The notes: generated by a model not told the origin, from the sequence alone. 64,000 nt of DNA from SIG603 sp964369415 (GCA_964369415.1 CAYJFP010000006.1:1-64000), one strand, 5' to 3'. Numbered from the stretch's first letter, positions 25,379 through 35,024 are shown. Translations and numbers: made by a program.

Positions 25379-26959
25379 GTGAAAAAAATAAGTGATGGTT
25401 TTAACAATGTTAAAGGATTTATAGTAGAGATGCCAAAAAAGCGTAAGATTATTTTTGGTGTGGTTGCAGGTGCTATAGTTGCTTTAGCGATAACATTAAC
25501 TATTTTATTAAATAGTTCGAGTGGTGGATATATTCCTATATACAAAGAAATGGACTCTGTAGAAAGCGCTGAAGTTTTCAGTGTTCTTAAAACTATGGGT
25601 GCCGATGCACAAATAAATAATCAAGGTGAAGTAGTTGTTCCAGCTGGTGAATATGATGTTTGGTTACTACAGTTAGCTGCTGAAGGTTATCCAAAAACTA
25701 CGACTACTTACGATAGTATTCTTACGAGTTCAACGGGCTTAAACGCCACTGATTCACAATATCAAAGAATGCTAATAGTTGATTTGCAAAACAGTGCACA
25801 AACTACATTAAAAAAGATAACGGGCGTAAGAGATGCGGTCGTTAGTATCAGTTTGCCTGAAAGCAGTAATTATATCTGGGAAGAGGCCAATAATGATTCT
25901 GTTGGAACAATAGGTGTTTTATTAACACTTGATACAGGGGTTGAGCTAGAGCCTATACAGGTAACTGCAATAAAAAATCTTTTAGCAGCTGGTGTTCCAG
26001 ACATGCTACCTGAAAATGTAAAGGTTATCGATGCGGCTACATCGACAGAACTTACAACTGATGAATCCTCTTCAAGTAGTATAACAATAGAGCAAAATCT
26101 TGAGTTAGAGAGAACTATCCAAGCTCAAATTGAAGAAAATATTGTAAGACTTTTAGAACCAAGGTATGGAACTGAAGGCGTTGTAGCAACTGCGAAAGCT
26201 ACAATTAACTATGATAAAATGTTAACTGAGCAAATGCAGCTTCAAAATGATCCAGAGACAGATGAGGGATTTGTGACACACACAGATGGTGAATATAATA
26301 CATCTACTGAATCAACTATCGGAGGGATTGTAGGCGAAGAGGATAATACAGATATACCTGATTACTCATATTTAAACCCTACAGAAGACGATAATACTAC
26401 ATATTACACTTGGAATACAGATATAGATTACTCCTATATCAAAACACAGGTAGAATCAGGCAATGCAGAGCTTGAGCGTGCAACTGTTTCTGTTATGGTT
26501 AATGATGAAAACTTAACTCAAGCGGCAAGAGAAGAACTAATTGGATTAGTATCAAAGAGTGTTGATATACCTATTGAAGATATATATGTATCCACATTTA
26601 CTGTTGATGCACCTCCTACGGTTGATCCAACAGATGTAGAAGCAGAAGAGCCGTGGTGGTTAACGCTTCCGATATATATTTACCTTGCGGTTGCAGGTGG
26701 ACTGTTAATTATAATAGTTCTTATTGTGGTTATCATCCTTAGAAAAAGAAGTAAAAAGCAAAAAGAAGAGCTTGCGTTACTTCTTACAAATGAAAAAGAA
26801 GCAGAAATTGAAGAATATAAAAGAAAGCTTGCAGAAATGGCAAAAGTTGAAGGCCAAGATAAGAGTGATGCCATTGTTGAAGAAGTTCGTGACTTTGCAA
26901 AATCCAATCCTCAAATTACAGCAAGTCTACTGCGTAATTGGCTGAAGGAGGGTGAGTAA
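25379..26959 (+). CDS. fliF: flagellar MS-ring protein FliF
   Basis: FliF builds the MS ring in the membrane, the base for rod, switch and export gate. Seen: 526 residues; two membrane spans (about 24-43 and about 435-457), the ring-building domain with GEYDVWLLQLAAEGYP-type segments, SSGGYIPIYKEMDS, and a C-terminal tail that binds FliG (DFAKSNPQITASLLRNWLKE). It starts at GTG with GGGAGCGG upstream. Confidence 0.96.
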   Translation: MKKISDGFNNVKGFIVEMPKKRKIIFGVVAGAIVALAITLTILLNSSSGGYIPIYKEMDSVESAEVFSVLKTMGADAQINNQGEVVVPAGEYDVWLLQLAAEGYPKTTTTYDSILTSSTGLNATDSQYQRMLIVDLQNSAQTTLKKITGVRDAVVSISLPESSNYIWEEANNDSVGTIGVLLTLDTGVELEPIQVTAIKNLLAAGVPDMLPENVKVIDAATSTELTTDESSSSSITIEQNLELERTIQAQIEENIVRLLEPRYGTEGVVATAKATINYDKMLTEQMQLQNDPETDEGFVTHTDGEYNTSTESTIGGIVGEEDNTDIPDYSYLNPTEDDNTTYYTWNTDIDYSYIKTQVESGNAELERATVSVMVNDENLTQAAREELIGLVSKSVDIPIEDIYVSTFTVDAPPTVDPTDVEAEEPWWLTLPIYIYLAVAGGLLIIIVLIVVIILRKRSKKQKEELALLLTNEKEAEIEEYKRKLAEMAKVEGQDKSDAIVEEVRDFAKSNPQITASLLRNWLKEGE

Positions 26960-26961
26960 TT

Positions 26962-27987
26962 ATGGCACAAAAGCAAAAGGAAAAACAGCCACTTACTCCT
27001 GCGGCTAAAGCGGCTGCGGTAATTGTAGCATTAGGTGCTACTCATGCTTCTCAGGTATACAAACATCTAAGAGAAGAAGAGATCGAAACACTGTCTCTTG
27101 AAGTTGCAAAACTTAATAAACTTCCGCCAGAAGAGCTTCAAGAGATTATGGATGACTTTTACGGACTTTGCATGACTCAAAAGGTTATAGCAGAGGGTGG
27201 CGTAGTTTATGCTAGAGATATTTTGAGTAAGGCTTTTGGTGATGAATTAGCCGAGTCATACATGAATAGAATATCTAATGCTATGCAAGTAAGGGCAATG
27301 GACTTTATTAGAAAGGCAAATTACAAGAGCATATTTATGATGCTTCAAAATGAACATCCTCAAACAATAGCATTTGTAATGTCTTATGCAAAAGCGGACC
27401 AATCCTCAAAAGTTATAGCGGAATTACCCAAAAAATTACAAATTGATGTTGTAAAAAGAATAGCTACTATAGAAAATGTATCGCCTGATGTTGTTAATGT
27501 AATTGAAGGGATATTAGAGAAGAAGTTCTCAACAATAGTCTCTACAGATATGACAGAGGTCGGCGGTGTAAACTATGTGGCTGAAGTTATGAATAGTACA
27601 GATAGAACCACCGAAAAATACATCTTTGATGAACTTACTAAAACTGATCCAGTTCTATCAGATGACATCAGAAAACTTATGTTTGTATTTGAAGATATCG
27701 CACTTCTTGATGATATGTCAATTCAAAGAGTTCTTCGTGAGATTGACCAGCAAGACCTTGCAGTTGCAATTAAAGGTTCAAGTGAGGAAGTCAAAAGTAT
27801 TCTTCTTGAAAACGTTTCAGCTCGTTCAAGACAGTCTATTTTGGAAGATATCCAGTACTTGCGTAATGTTAGACTTAAAGATGTTGAAGAGTCGCAACAG
27901 AAAATTGTTAATGTTATTCGTACACTTGAAGAAACCGGCGAGATTGTAATTTCCAAAGGAGGAGATGACAATGCCGTTATTGGCTAA
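26962..27987 (+). CDS. fliG: flagellar motor switch protein FliG
   Basis: FliG forms the rotor ring that contacts the MotA stator and passes torque. Seen: 341 residues; N-terminal LTPAAKAAAVIVALG, the middle EHPQTIAFVMSY EHPQ motif, and C-terminal FVFEDIALLDDMSIQRVLRE with charged torque residues (K/E/D in EDIALLDD). Length is normal. It overlaps fliH by 17 bases. Confidence 0.97.
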   Translation: MAQKQKEKQPLTPAAKAAAVIVALGATHASQVYKHLREEEIETLSLEVAKLNKLPPEELQEIMDDFYGLCMTQKVIAEGGVVYARDILSKAFGDELAESYMNRISNAMQVRAMDFIRKANYKSIFMMLQNEHPQTIAFVMSYAKADQSSKVIAELPKKLQIDVVKRIATIENVSPDVVNVIEGILEKKFSTIVSTDMTEVGGVNYVAEVMNSTDRTTEKYIFDELTKTDPVLSDDIRKLMFVFEDIALLDDMSIQRVLREIDQQDLAVAIKGSSEEVKSILLENVSARSRQSILEDIQYLRNVRLKDVEESQQKIVNVIRTLEETGEIVISKGGDDNAVIG

Positions 27988-28753
27988 CATCTATAAGAAT
28001 GCAGGAATGATAGTGGCTGAAGGCGAGGTTAAAATACCGGATTTTTCAGTCGAAAAAATTGAAGACGAGATAATTGAAGAGAATGAAGAAAACGAAGTTT
28101 GTTTAGTTGAAGAAAAAGCTGAATTTGTTGATGAAGAGTTCGAAAATGCTGAAGTGTTGGAAGAAACAGAACACGTTTTAGATGAAGTTGTTAATTCATA
28201 TACTCCCGAATACATGACAAAAGAAGAGCTTGCTGAGTTTTATAAAGATGAAATTGATGAAATAAAAAGTAAGGCACAGCAAGCGGCTTATGAATCGGCT
28301 TATGTAGAAGCGATTCAAAGAAAAAGAGGGGAGTTAGCTGACTCAGTTCAAAAGGTAGATACTTTTCTTAAAGAAATTCAGGTGTTACACGACGAGTTTC
28401 TTACAAAATATAGTACAGAATTGAAATATATGGCTATTGATGTTGCTGAGAAAATTATGCTTTTAAAAATTGAAGAAGATGATTTAGTGCTTGAAAAACT
28501 TGTAATGCAAACGGTGGACGGAGTAAAAAATACTTCATGGCTTGATATTGAACTTTGTGACAGATTAGTAAGCCTTGTTGATAAGATTAGAAAAGATATG
28601 GAAAGTAGCAATCAAAAAGGACGAATTACAGTTTCTCCAGTAGCAAGCAAAATTGATAGGGTGAGAGTGAATTCAGAAAAAGGGACGATAGTTGCTGATG
28701 TTTCAAAACAGGCAAGTAATTTAAAAGAACTTTTTAGAAATAGTGAAAAATAA
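27971..28753 (+). CDS. fliH: flagellar export regulator FliH
   Basis: FliH is the peripheral stator-like partner of the FliI ATPase in the export apparatus. Seen: 260 residues, an acidic N-terminal half rich in Glu, and a C-terminal helical region with DVAEKIMLLKIEEDDLVLEK, resembling V-ATPase subunit E-type domains. ATG 27971 follows GGAGGAGATG, a strong SD inside the end of fliG, so the two are coupled. Confidence 0.85.
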   Translation: MPLLANIYKNAGMIVAEGEVKIPDFSVEKIEDEIIEENEENEVCLVEEKAEFVDEEFENAEVLEETEHVLDEVVNSYTPEYMTKEELAEFYKDEIDEIKSKAQQAAYESAYVEAIQRKRGELADSVQKVDTFLKEIQVLHDEFLTKYSTELKYMAIDVAEKIMLLKIEEDDLVLEKLVMQTVDGVKNTSWLDIELCDRLVSLVDKIRKDMESSNQKGRITVSPVASKIDRVRVNSEKGTIVADVSKQASNLKELFRNSEK

Positions 28754-28771
28754 TCATAGGCTGGTGTTATT

Positions 28772-30103
28772 TTGACCTCATTAAAAATTGATAATCTACT
28801 AAATAATACAAAATATTTGCAAATGCTTAAGCTGGCAGATTTAAAATCTCATGAAGGAAAGATAAGTAAGGTTCAAGGAATGACGATAGAGGCGGTCGGA
28901 CTTACTTGTAGCATTGGAGATATATGCCATGTTATTTTAAATAAGACACTTGAAACCATAGTATGTGAAGTTGTTGGCGTGGCTGAAGAAAAAACTTATT
29001 TAATGCCGTATCAAGAGACTGATGATATTGGATATGGATGTTCAGTGATTAACACAGGCGAAAAGATGGCTATTTCAGTTTCGGACGACATAGTTGGAAG
29101 GACTGTAGATGCTTTGGGGCTTCCGATTGATAATGGGCCACCTTTATCAAAAGGCTCGTTAGTGGCTATTAATGGTGTACATTCAAATCCACTTGAAAGA
29201 CCTCCTATAAATGAAATAATGAAACTTGGAGTTAAGGCTATTGATGGGCTTTTAACCATAGGAAAAGGTCAAAGAATCGGTATTTTTGCAGGTTCTGGTG
29301 TCGGAAAAAGTACACTTATGGGAATGATTGCAAGGAATGTTCAGTCAGAAATCAATGTAATAGCACTTGTCGGTGAAAGAGGAAGAGAAGTTGTTGAATT
29401 TATTAATCGTGACTTGGGTCCTGAAGGACTTAAAAGATCGGTTTTGGTAGTTGCTACTTCGGATCAGCCGGCGATGATGAGGTATAAATGTGCTCAAACA
29501 GCAACAGCGATAGCAGAGCATTTCCAAAGACAAGGCAAAGATGTACTTCTTATGATGGACTCGCTAACAAGGTTTGCGATGACACAAAGGGAGATAGGTC
29601 TTAATATAGGTGAAGCACCTGTTGCAAGAGGATATACGCCTTCTATTTATTCGGCATTACCTAAGCTTCTTGAGAGATCAGGTAATTTTGAAAAAGGCTC
29701 GATAACTGGAATATATACGGTTTTGGTTGAGGGTGATGATACGAATGAGCCTGTAGCAGATACAGTTAGAAGTATTGTCGATGGACACATATTTTTATCT
29801 CGTGATATAGCATCAAAAAATCATTATCCAGCGATAGATGTGTTAGGAAGTGTAAGCCGTTTAATGAATGGTATTGTAACACAAGAGCAAAGAAATATAG
29901 CAAACAAGCTTAGAAATATGATGGCGTTGTATAAAGAAAATGAAGATTTAATTTCCATTGGAGCATATAAGGCAGGAACTAATCCGCAACTTGACAATGC
30001 GTTACAACATATAGAAAAAATCAACCAATTTTTAACTCAAGAAGTTGATGAAAAAATTGAATTTAATAAAACGGTAAACTTGATGAATGTTGCGATTAGT
30101 TAG
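28772..30103 (+). CDS. fliI: flagellum-specific ATPase FliI
   Basis: FliI powers and organises export of flagellar subunits. Seen: 443 residues; Walker A GSGVGKST (174-181), the F1-beta-like blocks LVGERGREVVEFI and VLLMMDSLTRFAM (Walker B), and RGYTPSIYSALPKLLER, a family hallmark. It starts at TTG with a weak SD. Confidence 0.97.
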   Translation: MTSLKIDNLLNNTKYLQMLKLADLKSHEGKISKVQGMTIEAVGLTCSIGDICHVILNKTLETIVCEVVGVAEEKTYLMPYQETDDIGYGCSVINTGEKMAISVSDDIVGRTVDALGLPIDNGPPLSKGSLVAINGVHSNPLERPPINEIMKLGVKAIDGLLTIGKGQRIGIFAGSGVGKSTLMGMIARNVQSEINVIALVGERGREVVEFINRDLGPEGLKRSVLVVATSDQPAMMRYKCAQTATAIAEHFQRQGKDVLLMMDSLTRFAMTQREIGLNIGEAPVARGYTPSIYSALPKLLERSGNFEKGSITGIYTVLVEGDDTNEPVADTVRSIVDGHIFLSRDIASKNHYPAIDVLGSVSRLMNGIVTQEQRNIANKLRNMMALYKENEDLISIGAYKAGTNPQLDNALQHIEKINQFLTQEVDEKIEFNKTVNLMNVAIS

Positions 30104-30119
30104 TTTAAGGAGTTTTATA

Positions 30120-30572
30120 ATGAAACCATTTGTATTTTCGCTAGAAAGAATGTATAATTATAAGGAGCAAGTTTTTGATAAAGAGAAAAACGAATTGGCA
30201 AGTTTACGAAAAATTAGAAATGATATAGAAGATGAAATAGATAATTTAAAATGGCATAAAGAACACAAAAGAGCAGAAATGAATGAAATGGCAAACGGTG
30301 GAATGAAAGCTTTTGAGCTTCAGTCGTATAAGTTTTATCTTGAAAATATAGACATGCAAATTAAAGAGAGAAATATTGCACTAAAAAAAGCGGAAGAAGC
30401 AGTTGCAAAGCAGCTTGAAATAGTTAAAATGATTTCGGTTGAGATATCAGGGCTTGAAAAGTTAGAAGGGAAGCAAAAAGAGGAACATAGGAAAAAAAGT
30501 AGTAAAGAAAATGAAGTTCAAATTTTAGAATATATTACAACTAAAATACATAAAAACACTAATTCCCACTAA
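30120..30572 (+). CDS. fliJ: flagellar export protein FliJ
   Basis: FliJ is a coiled-coil rod that connects FliI to the FlhA export gate. Seen: 150 residues; FVFSLERMYNYKEQVFDKEK opening and an almost continuous coiled coil (LKKAEEAVAKQLE). I chose ATG 30120 because TAAGGAG lies ten bases upstream; the longer frame overlaps the end of fliI. Confidence 0.85.
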   Translation: MKPFVFSLERMYNYKEQVFDKEKNELASLRKIRNDIEDEIDNLKWHKEHKRAEMNEMANGGMKAFELQSYKFYLENIDMQIKERNIALKKAEEAVAKQLEIVKMISVEISGLEKLEGKQKEEHRKKSSKENEVQILEYITTKIHKNTNSH

Positions 30573-30582
30573 GCCTATTTAA

Positions 30583-30595
30583 CGTGTTTAACACG
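30583..30595. repeat. short perfect palindrome before fliK
   Basis: CGTGTTTAACACG, a 13-base palindrome between fliJ and fliK. It is too short for a terminator and has no U-tract. A DNA-binding site or a chance palindrome are both possible. Confidence 0.25.
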
Positions 30596-30635
30596 AATAA
30601 TAGATAGAATTTAACGGAAAGGAGGTATAGATTAT

Positions 30636-31793
30636 ATGAATGCAGCAGTAGCACAAACTATGGTTCAATCTTCTAATGCTGGTTTAGCTAGAAAATCACA
30701 GGGTGCGACAAGCAATGTGTCGGTGACAGATCCTTTTTTACAAGTTTTTATGAGTATGATAAGCGGTACAGAAGAAAGTGAAGCGACTTTAGTGGAAAAT
30801 GGACTGTCTTCCGAGCTTGCATTTTTACTAAATTCTACTAGTACATCACAGGCTTTGTTAGAACAGCAAAAAGCTATTTTAGATCACTTTTTAGAGAATC
30901 TTGAAAATTCAGAGTCTACTGAAGAGCCACTTTCAGATGTTTTTCTTCTAGATAGCATGATTCCATTTTTAGGAACTGATCTTAGTACATCTGGTAATGC
31001 TGGTATAGACATTGGACTTTTAGCTACAGAGATTAAAAATATTTTGAATTCCAATGGTAAAATAGACAGTAGTACATTATTAAATCTTACAGAAGAGCAA
31101 AAAGTTCTATTTAAAGATTTTAGCATTGAGTATTCACAAAAGGCTAGCGGATCACAAACAGCTCTTACAGGTGAATCTTTAAGCGAACAAAGCAATTTTT
31201 TAAGAGCTATCGAAGCATCCAAAAAGAACTTGAAAGATTCAGCGACTCAAGAAATGGGAGTAGTAGCACAATCTGGAAATATGTTTGAAGTAGGAAACGG
31301 TATATTAGATTCAATCAAGGAAAAATCTGAAGTTATCGTAAGAAATAACGAACTTTTTGAGCAAGTTAAAGAAGGTCTTTTCAAAGCACAAAATGCTGAA
31401 TCAGGCGAATTTACAATGAAATTAAAACCTGAATCACTTGGTGAAATTGTTGTAAGGCTTGTAAATGAAGGCGGAAAACAAACACTTCATATTTTAACTT
31501 CAAGCAGTAAGACTTCAATGCTGATTAACGAAGACCTAGTAGCACTTAGAGATGCAGTTAAACCTATGCAAATCGAAGTTCATGATGCAGTATCATCTTC
31601 TGATGGAGCGTTTGATTCTCAAATGCAGAATATGGGTGAGTTTAGCGGTCAATTTACAAATAGAGAGTGGAATTTCTCTTCACAAAACAGCCGTGACAAC
31701 ACTCAAAATGCGATGAATGCCTACGAAGAAGAGTTAGAAGCACCGCCACCTGAGATTATTTCTCCGGATAACGGACTAAATATGTATGTTTAG
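30636..31793 (+). CDS. fliK: flagellar hook-length control protein FliK
   Basis: FliK measures hook length and switches export specificity. Seen: 385 residues; a poorly conserved Ser-rich N-terminus and a C-terminal domain MKLKPESLGEIVVRLVNEGG and LVALRDAVKPMQIEVHDA, which is the FliK_C/Flg_hook pattern. SD GGAAAGGAGG upstream. Confidence 0.9.
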   Translation: MNAAVAQTMVQSSNAGLARKSQGATSNVSVTDPFLQVFMSMISGTEESEATLVENGLSSELAFLLNSTSTSQALLEQQKAILDHFLENLENSESTEEPLSDVFLLDSMIPFLGTDLSTSGNAGIDIGLLATEIKNILNSNGKIDSSTLLNLTEEQKVLFKDFSIEYSQKASGSQTALTGESLSEQSNFLRAIEASKKNLKDSATQEMGVVAQSGNMFEVGNGILDSIKEKSEVIVRNNELFEQVKEGLFKAQNAESGEFTMKLKPESLGEIVVRLVNEGGKQTLHILTSSSKTSMLINEDLVALRDAVKPMQIEVHDAVSSSDGAFDSQMQNMGEFSGQFTNREWNFSSQNSRDNTQNAMNAYEEELEAPPPEIISPDNGLNMYV

Positions 31794-31828
31794 TTTAAAA
31801 TTAAATTTAAAAGAAAGGAGAATAATGG

Positions 31829-32590
31829 ATGAGTTATATTAATGGAATTAATTCAACAGCGGCAAATTCAGCCTATGAAACAGCGACTGGTGCAAAAGAT
31901 GAAAGTTATCTTAACACAGATGATTTTATGACACTGATGATTGTTCAGTTGCAGAATCAAGACTTTATGGAACCTGTAGATAATGCGCAAATGCTTGAGC
32001 AAATGGCTACAATTTCTAACATGCAGATGATGGAAGAAATGACATCTTATTCTAAGACTAATTATGCTATGTCACTTGTAGGAAAAAATGTAACAGCGAC
32101 AAGGCTTGATACTAACGGAGACTTAGATACCATGACAGGAAAAGTTGACCAAGTATCGCTTGTTGATAATGAATACATCATTTACGTAGGTGGCAAAAAA
32201 TACACACTAGATCAGATTATGTCGGTTGGTGGAGATAATTTAGGAACTGTTGTGCCTTCAAACTTTGAGTTTACAGCTAAAGACCCAACTTCTGATTCTA
32301 TAGTTTTAGAGTGGGAAACTCCTACTGAAGATCCATATACAGCTTCAGGTCTTAAATACACGGTGTACTATTCAGAAAGCAGTGACTTTGATACAGTAGA
32401 ACAAGTAGAAGCAGGGACACAAGTTGGAAGCAAAGAGCAACTTAATATTCAAGGCTCGGTTATCAGTTTCTTAGATTCGGGTACTACATATTATGCAAAT
32501 GTAGTTGTTACAGATGCAAGCGGAAACAAATCCGTCTATAAACCTGTTAAATTTACAACAGTAGACGAAGGAGAGATGGTATATGGATGA
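31829..32590 (+). CDS. flgD: hook-cap protein FlgD with FN3-like tail
   Basis: FlgD caps the growing hook and is removed before the filament. Seen: 253 residues; the N-terminal FlgD block LNTDDFMTLMIVQLQNQDFM with the EPVDNAQMLEQMAT signature, a short FlgD-type beta segment, and from about residue 148 a fibronectin type III-like domain (PTSDSIVLEWETPTEDPYT, LKYTVYYSES, GTTYYANVVVTDASGN). This kind of tail is not normal in E. coli FlgD. SD AAGGAG precedes ATG 31829. Confidence 0.9.
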   Translation: MSYINGINSTAANSAYETATGAKDESYLNTDDFMTLMIVQLQNQDFMEPVDNAQMLEQMATISNMQMMEEMTSYSKTNYAMSLVGKNVTATRLDTNGDLDTMTGKVDQVSLVDNEYIIYVGGKKYTLDQIMSVGGDNLGTVVPSNFEFTAKDPTSDSIVLEWETPTEDPYTASGLKYTVYYSESSDFDTVEQVEAGTQVGSKEQLNIQGSVISFLDSGTTYYANVVVTDASGNKSVYKPVKFTTVDEGEMVYG

Positions 32591-32984
32591 TATCAGACTG
32601 AAATACTATAATCCTTTGATTACTGGCACTCCAAATATTTCTTCCATTGCGGGACTTAAGCAAAACACAGATACAAAAGTAGAATCGGATGTTAGTTTTG
32701 AAGATTTATTAGCCCAAAAGCTCGGTGAAACAGGTGTAAATTTTTCAAAACATGCAACAAAAAGAGTTCAGGAAAGAAATATTGAAGTCACTGGGGAAAG
32801 TCTTCAAAGATTAAATGAAGGCATGAGGGTAGCACAAGAAAAAGACCTTAAAGATGCACTTATTCTTGTAGACAGAACGGCTTACATAGTAAATGTACCG
32901 TCAAATACTGTCATAACTACAACAGAGAGTGACGATTTAAAAGGATCAGTATTTACAAATATAAATGGCACCGTGATAATATAA
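32583..32984 (+). CDS. flagellar operon protein, TIGR02530/DUF3766
   Basis: A 133-residue protein of a family found only in flagellar operons next to flgD and flgE; its exact role is unknown. Seen: the family pattern FSKHATKRVQERNIEVTGES, INEGMRVAQEKDLKDALILV-like (LNEGMRVAQEKDLKDALILV), and DRTAYIVNVPSNTVIT. It overlaps the flgD stop by eight bases. Family members are suggested to assist hook assembly, which is unproven. Confidence 0.9.
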   Translation: MDDIRLKYYNPLITGTPNISSIAGLKQNTDTKVESDVSFEDLLAQKLGETGVNFSKHATKRVQERNIEVTGESLQRLNEGMRVAQEKDLKDALILVDRTAYIVNVPSNTVITTTESDDLKGSVFTNINGTVII

Positions 32985-33008
32985 GCAGGACTTTTTTAAG
33001 ATGTTTAT

Positions 33009-33034
33009 CATATCTTGACTGACAGATAGATATG
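33009..33034. repeat. hairpin upstream of flgE
   Basis: CATATCT (33009-33015) and AGATATG (33028-33034) form a perfect 7-bp stem 30 bases before the flgE ATG. It may stabilise the hook mRNA or mark a processing site. No U-tract follows. Confidence 0.4.
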
Positions 33035-33063
33035 ACATGGTGCAAAAAAGTTAGGAGATTTTT

Positions 33064-34737
33064 ATGAACAGAGCGATGTTTGCTGGTGTGGCAGGTCTTA
33101 AGACACACCAAACAAAAATGGACGTTATCGGTAATAATATTGCCAACGTTAACACATACGGTTACAAAGCACAACGTGCGGTTTTCAGCGATGTTTACTA
33201 TCAAACACTAAGGGCAGCTTCACAAGGTGATGCTAACCAAGGTGGTACAAACCCTTCTAGTGTTGGTTACGGTTCAACACTAACGGCTATACAAGCACAA
33301 ATGACCACTTCAAGTATGCAAACTACTGGTTTTGGTCTAGATGCAGCTATAGCAGGCGAAGGATTCTTCCAAGTAATGGATCCAGATGGAAATATTTTCT
33401 ACACAAAAGCAGGTCTTTTAGACTATGATGCAAACGGATATTTAATAGATATAAATGGTAACTTTGTACTAGGTACAACAGATCCAAACGGCAATCCTGA
33501 TACACAAAAACTAAAACTTGATGATATCGGTGCAGTTCCAGCGAAAGCTCCTTCTGTTGAATCTATGATTAACGGAATTACTTATACTATTGAGGCTACA
33601 AATGCAACTGAATATGGTAATGTTTCTATTACTATTAGTTCTAGTGATCAACTTCCAGCAGGTTTACCAGCAGAAGCTTCAATTTCAAGTACTGGTGCAA
33701 TTCTTATAAATCTTAATGCGTATGAAACTTTTACAGATTTTACTGCACTAAATAATGCTATAAATAATGCAATTACTGAAGCTAATGGTGGAGTAGAGCA
33801 TGTAGCGGGTGACTTTGAGATTGCAGTTAAAGATGCAGCGGTTAATCCTTTCCCAGCAGGTGGTCTTACTGGTGCAGAAATAGTTGGTACAGCTGGTGGA
33901 GTTAACAAAGGTAGCATTAGCCCTAGCTCGACTACTTTAGATTTATTTGGTGGTTCACTTAAAATTCTTGAAGTTAGTTCAGATTTTAGTCCTCTTGGAA
34001 CTACAGTTGATGCGGCAAACTTTACAGCAACTTATATTCCTGCAGCAGGCGCAGTTCCACAAGGGTGGAATATTTCTATGGATATAGGCGGTACGATTTA
34101 TTCAGGAATAATAAGAGAAGACACACAGGCTTCTTCAGTTTTATTAAGCAGTCCAAACGGCGATTATATCGAGGTATCTAATCCTACATTTAAAGGAATA
34201 GCCGATTATTATACAGATGAAATAGGTGCGGCTCCTACTTTGGCAACCGATACCATAACAGCCTTTGATGCAGCAGCTGGAAATCTCAATGTCACTCCAT
34301 CGGTTCCATCGCCAAATTTAGGACTTGCTAGTGAAGCATTTACTCTTGAAGGTGGTACAGAAGGCGGTGCGGTAACACTTAATCAGCTTTCGAATATTGC
34401 AATAGCTCCAAACGGTTTAATTACAGTTACACATGCAGAACTTGGAAATGTGACAGTCGGTAAGCTTTCATTAGCAACATTTGCAAATCCAAGCGGTTTG
34501 CTCCTTGAAGGAAGTAACTATTATTCACAAACTGTTAACTCAGGCGAACCAGAGCTTACAGATCCAGGCAGTGACGGAACAGGTGCTTTAAAAACAAGTT
34601 CACTTGAAATGTCAAACGTTGACCTATCAGAGCAATTCGCAGAAATGATTACAACACAGCGTGGATTCCAAGCAAACTCTCGTATTATAACAGTTACAGA
34701 TACAATGCTTGAAGAACTAATTAACCTAAAAAGATAA
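33064..34737 (+). CDS. flgE: flagellar hook protein FlgE
   Basis: FlgE is the main subunit of the hook. Seen: 557 residues; the rod-hook N-terminus LKTHQTKMDVIGNNIANVNT-type, FGLDAAIAGEGFFQV, and the C-terminal block DLSEQFAEMITTQRGFQANS. It is longer than many FlgE (about 260-450), with the extra length in the surface domain. SD AAGTTAGGAG is six bases upstream. Confidence 0.95.
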   Translation: MNRAMFAGVAGLKTHQTKMDVIGNNIANVNTYGYKAQRAVFSDVYYQTLRAASQGDANQGGTNPSSVGYGSTLTAIQAQMTTSSMQTTGFGLDAAIAGEGFFQVMDPDGNIFYTKAGLLDYDANGYLIDINGNFVLGTTDPNGNPDTQKLKLDDIGAVPAKAPSVESMINGITYTIEATNATEYGNVSITISSSDQLPAGLPAEASISSTGAILINLNAYETFTDFTALNNAINNAITEANGGVEHVAGDFEIAVKDAAVNPFPAGGLTGAEIVGTAGGVNKGSISPSSTTLDLFGGSLKILEVSSDFSPLGTTVDAANFTATYIPAAGAVPQGWNISMDIGGTIYSGIIREDTQASSVLLSSPNGDYIEVSNPTFKGIADYYTDEIGAAPTLATDTITAFDAAAGNLNVTPSVPSPNLGLASEAFTLEGGTEGGAVTLNQLSNIAIAPNGLITVTHAELGNVTVGKLSLATFANPSGLLLEGSNYYSQTVNSGEPELTDPGSDGTGALKTSSLEMSNVDLSEQFAEMITTQRGFQANSRIITVTDTMLEELINLKR

Positions 34738-34751
34738 TTTTTAGATATGGT

Positions 34752-34809
34752 GGCGGAGTTTCCGCCGCTATAGGTAGGGAGAAAATAGAAAAATTTTCTT
34801 TCTACCTAT
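34752..34809 (+). repeat. two tandem hairpins between flgE and flbD
   Basis: The first stem is GGCGGA-GTT-TCCGCC (34752-34766). The second is longer, ATAGGTAG plus AGAAAAT paired with ATTTTCT plus CTACCTAT (34770-34809). Neither has a U-tract, so read-through is expected. They may stabilise the abundant hook mRNA or slow transcription of the motor genes that follow. This is inference. Confidence 0.65.
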
Positions 34810-34838
34810 GGCTAAAAAAAGAAGAGAGGAGTAGAATT

Positions 34839-35024
34839 ATGATAACGCTTACAAAATTAGATGGTAGCAAGTTCGTAATCAATTCTGATTTGATTGAAAC
34901 AGTTGAGGAAAAGCCTGATACTACAATTCGTATGACCACAAAAACTTTTTATATTGTCAAAGAAACGATGAGTGAAGTTGTTGACCATGTAGTAAAGTTT
35001 AAAAGTAGAATAAATAAAGCATAA
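34839..35024 (+). CDS. flbD: FlbD-family protein
   Basis: A 61-residue protein of the FlbD family, small proteins linked to flagellar operons of unclear role. Seen: MITLTKLDGSKFVINSDLIE, then TVEEKPDTTIRMTTKTFYIV, which match the family over its whole length. SD GAGGAG upstream. It lies between flgE and motA, the usual position in Clostridia. Confidence 0.92.
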   Translation: MITLTKLDGSKFVINSDLIETVEEKPDTTIRMTTKTFYIVKETMSEVVDHVVKFKSRINKA

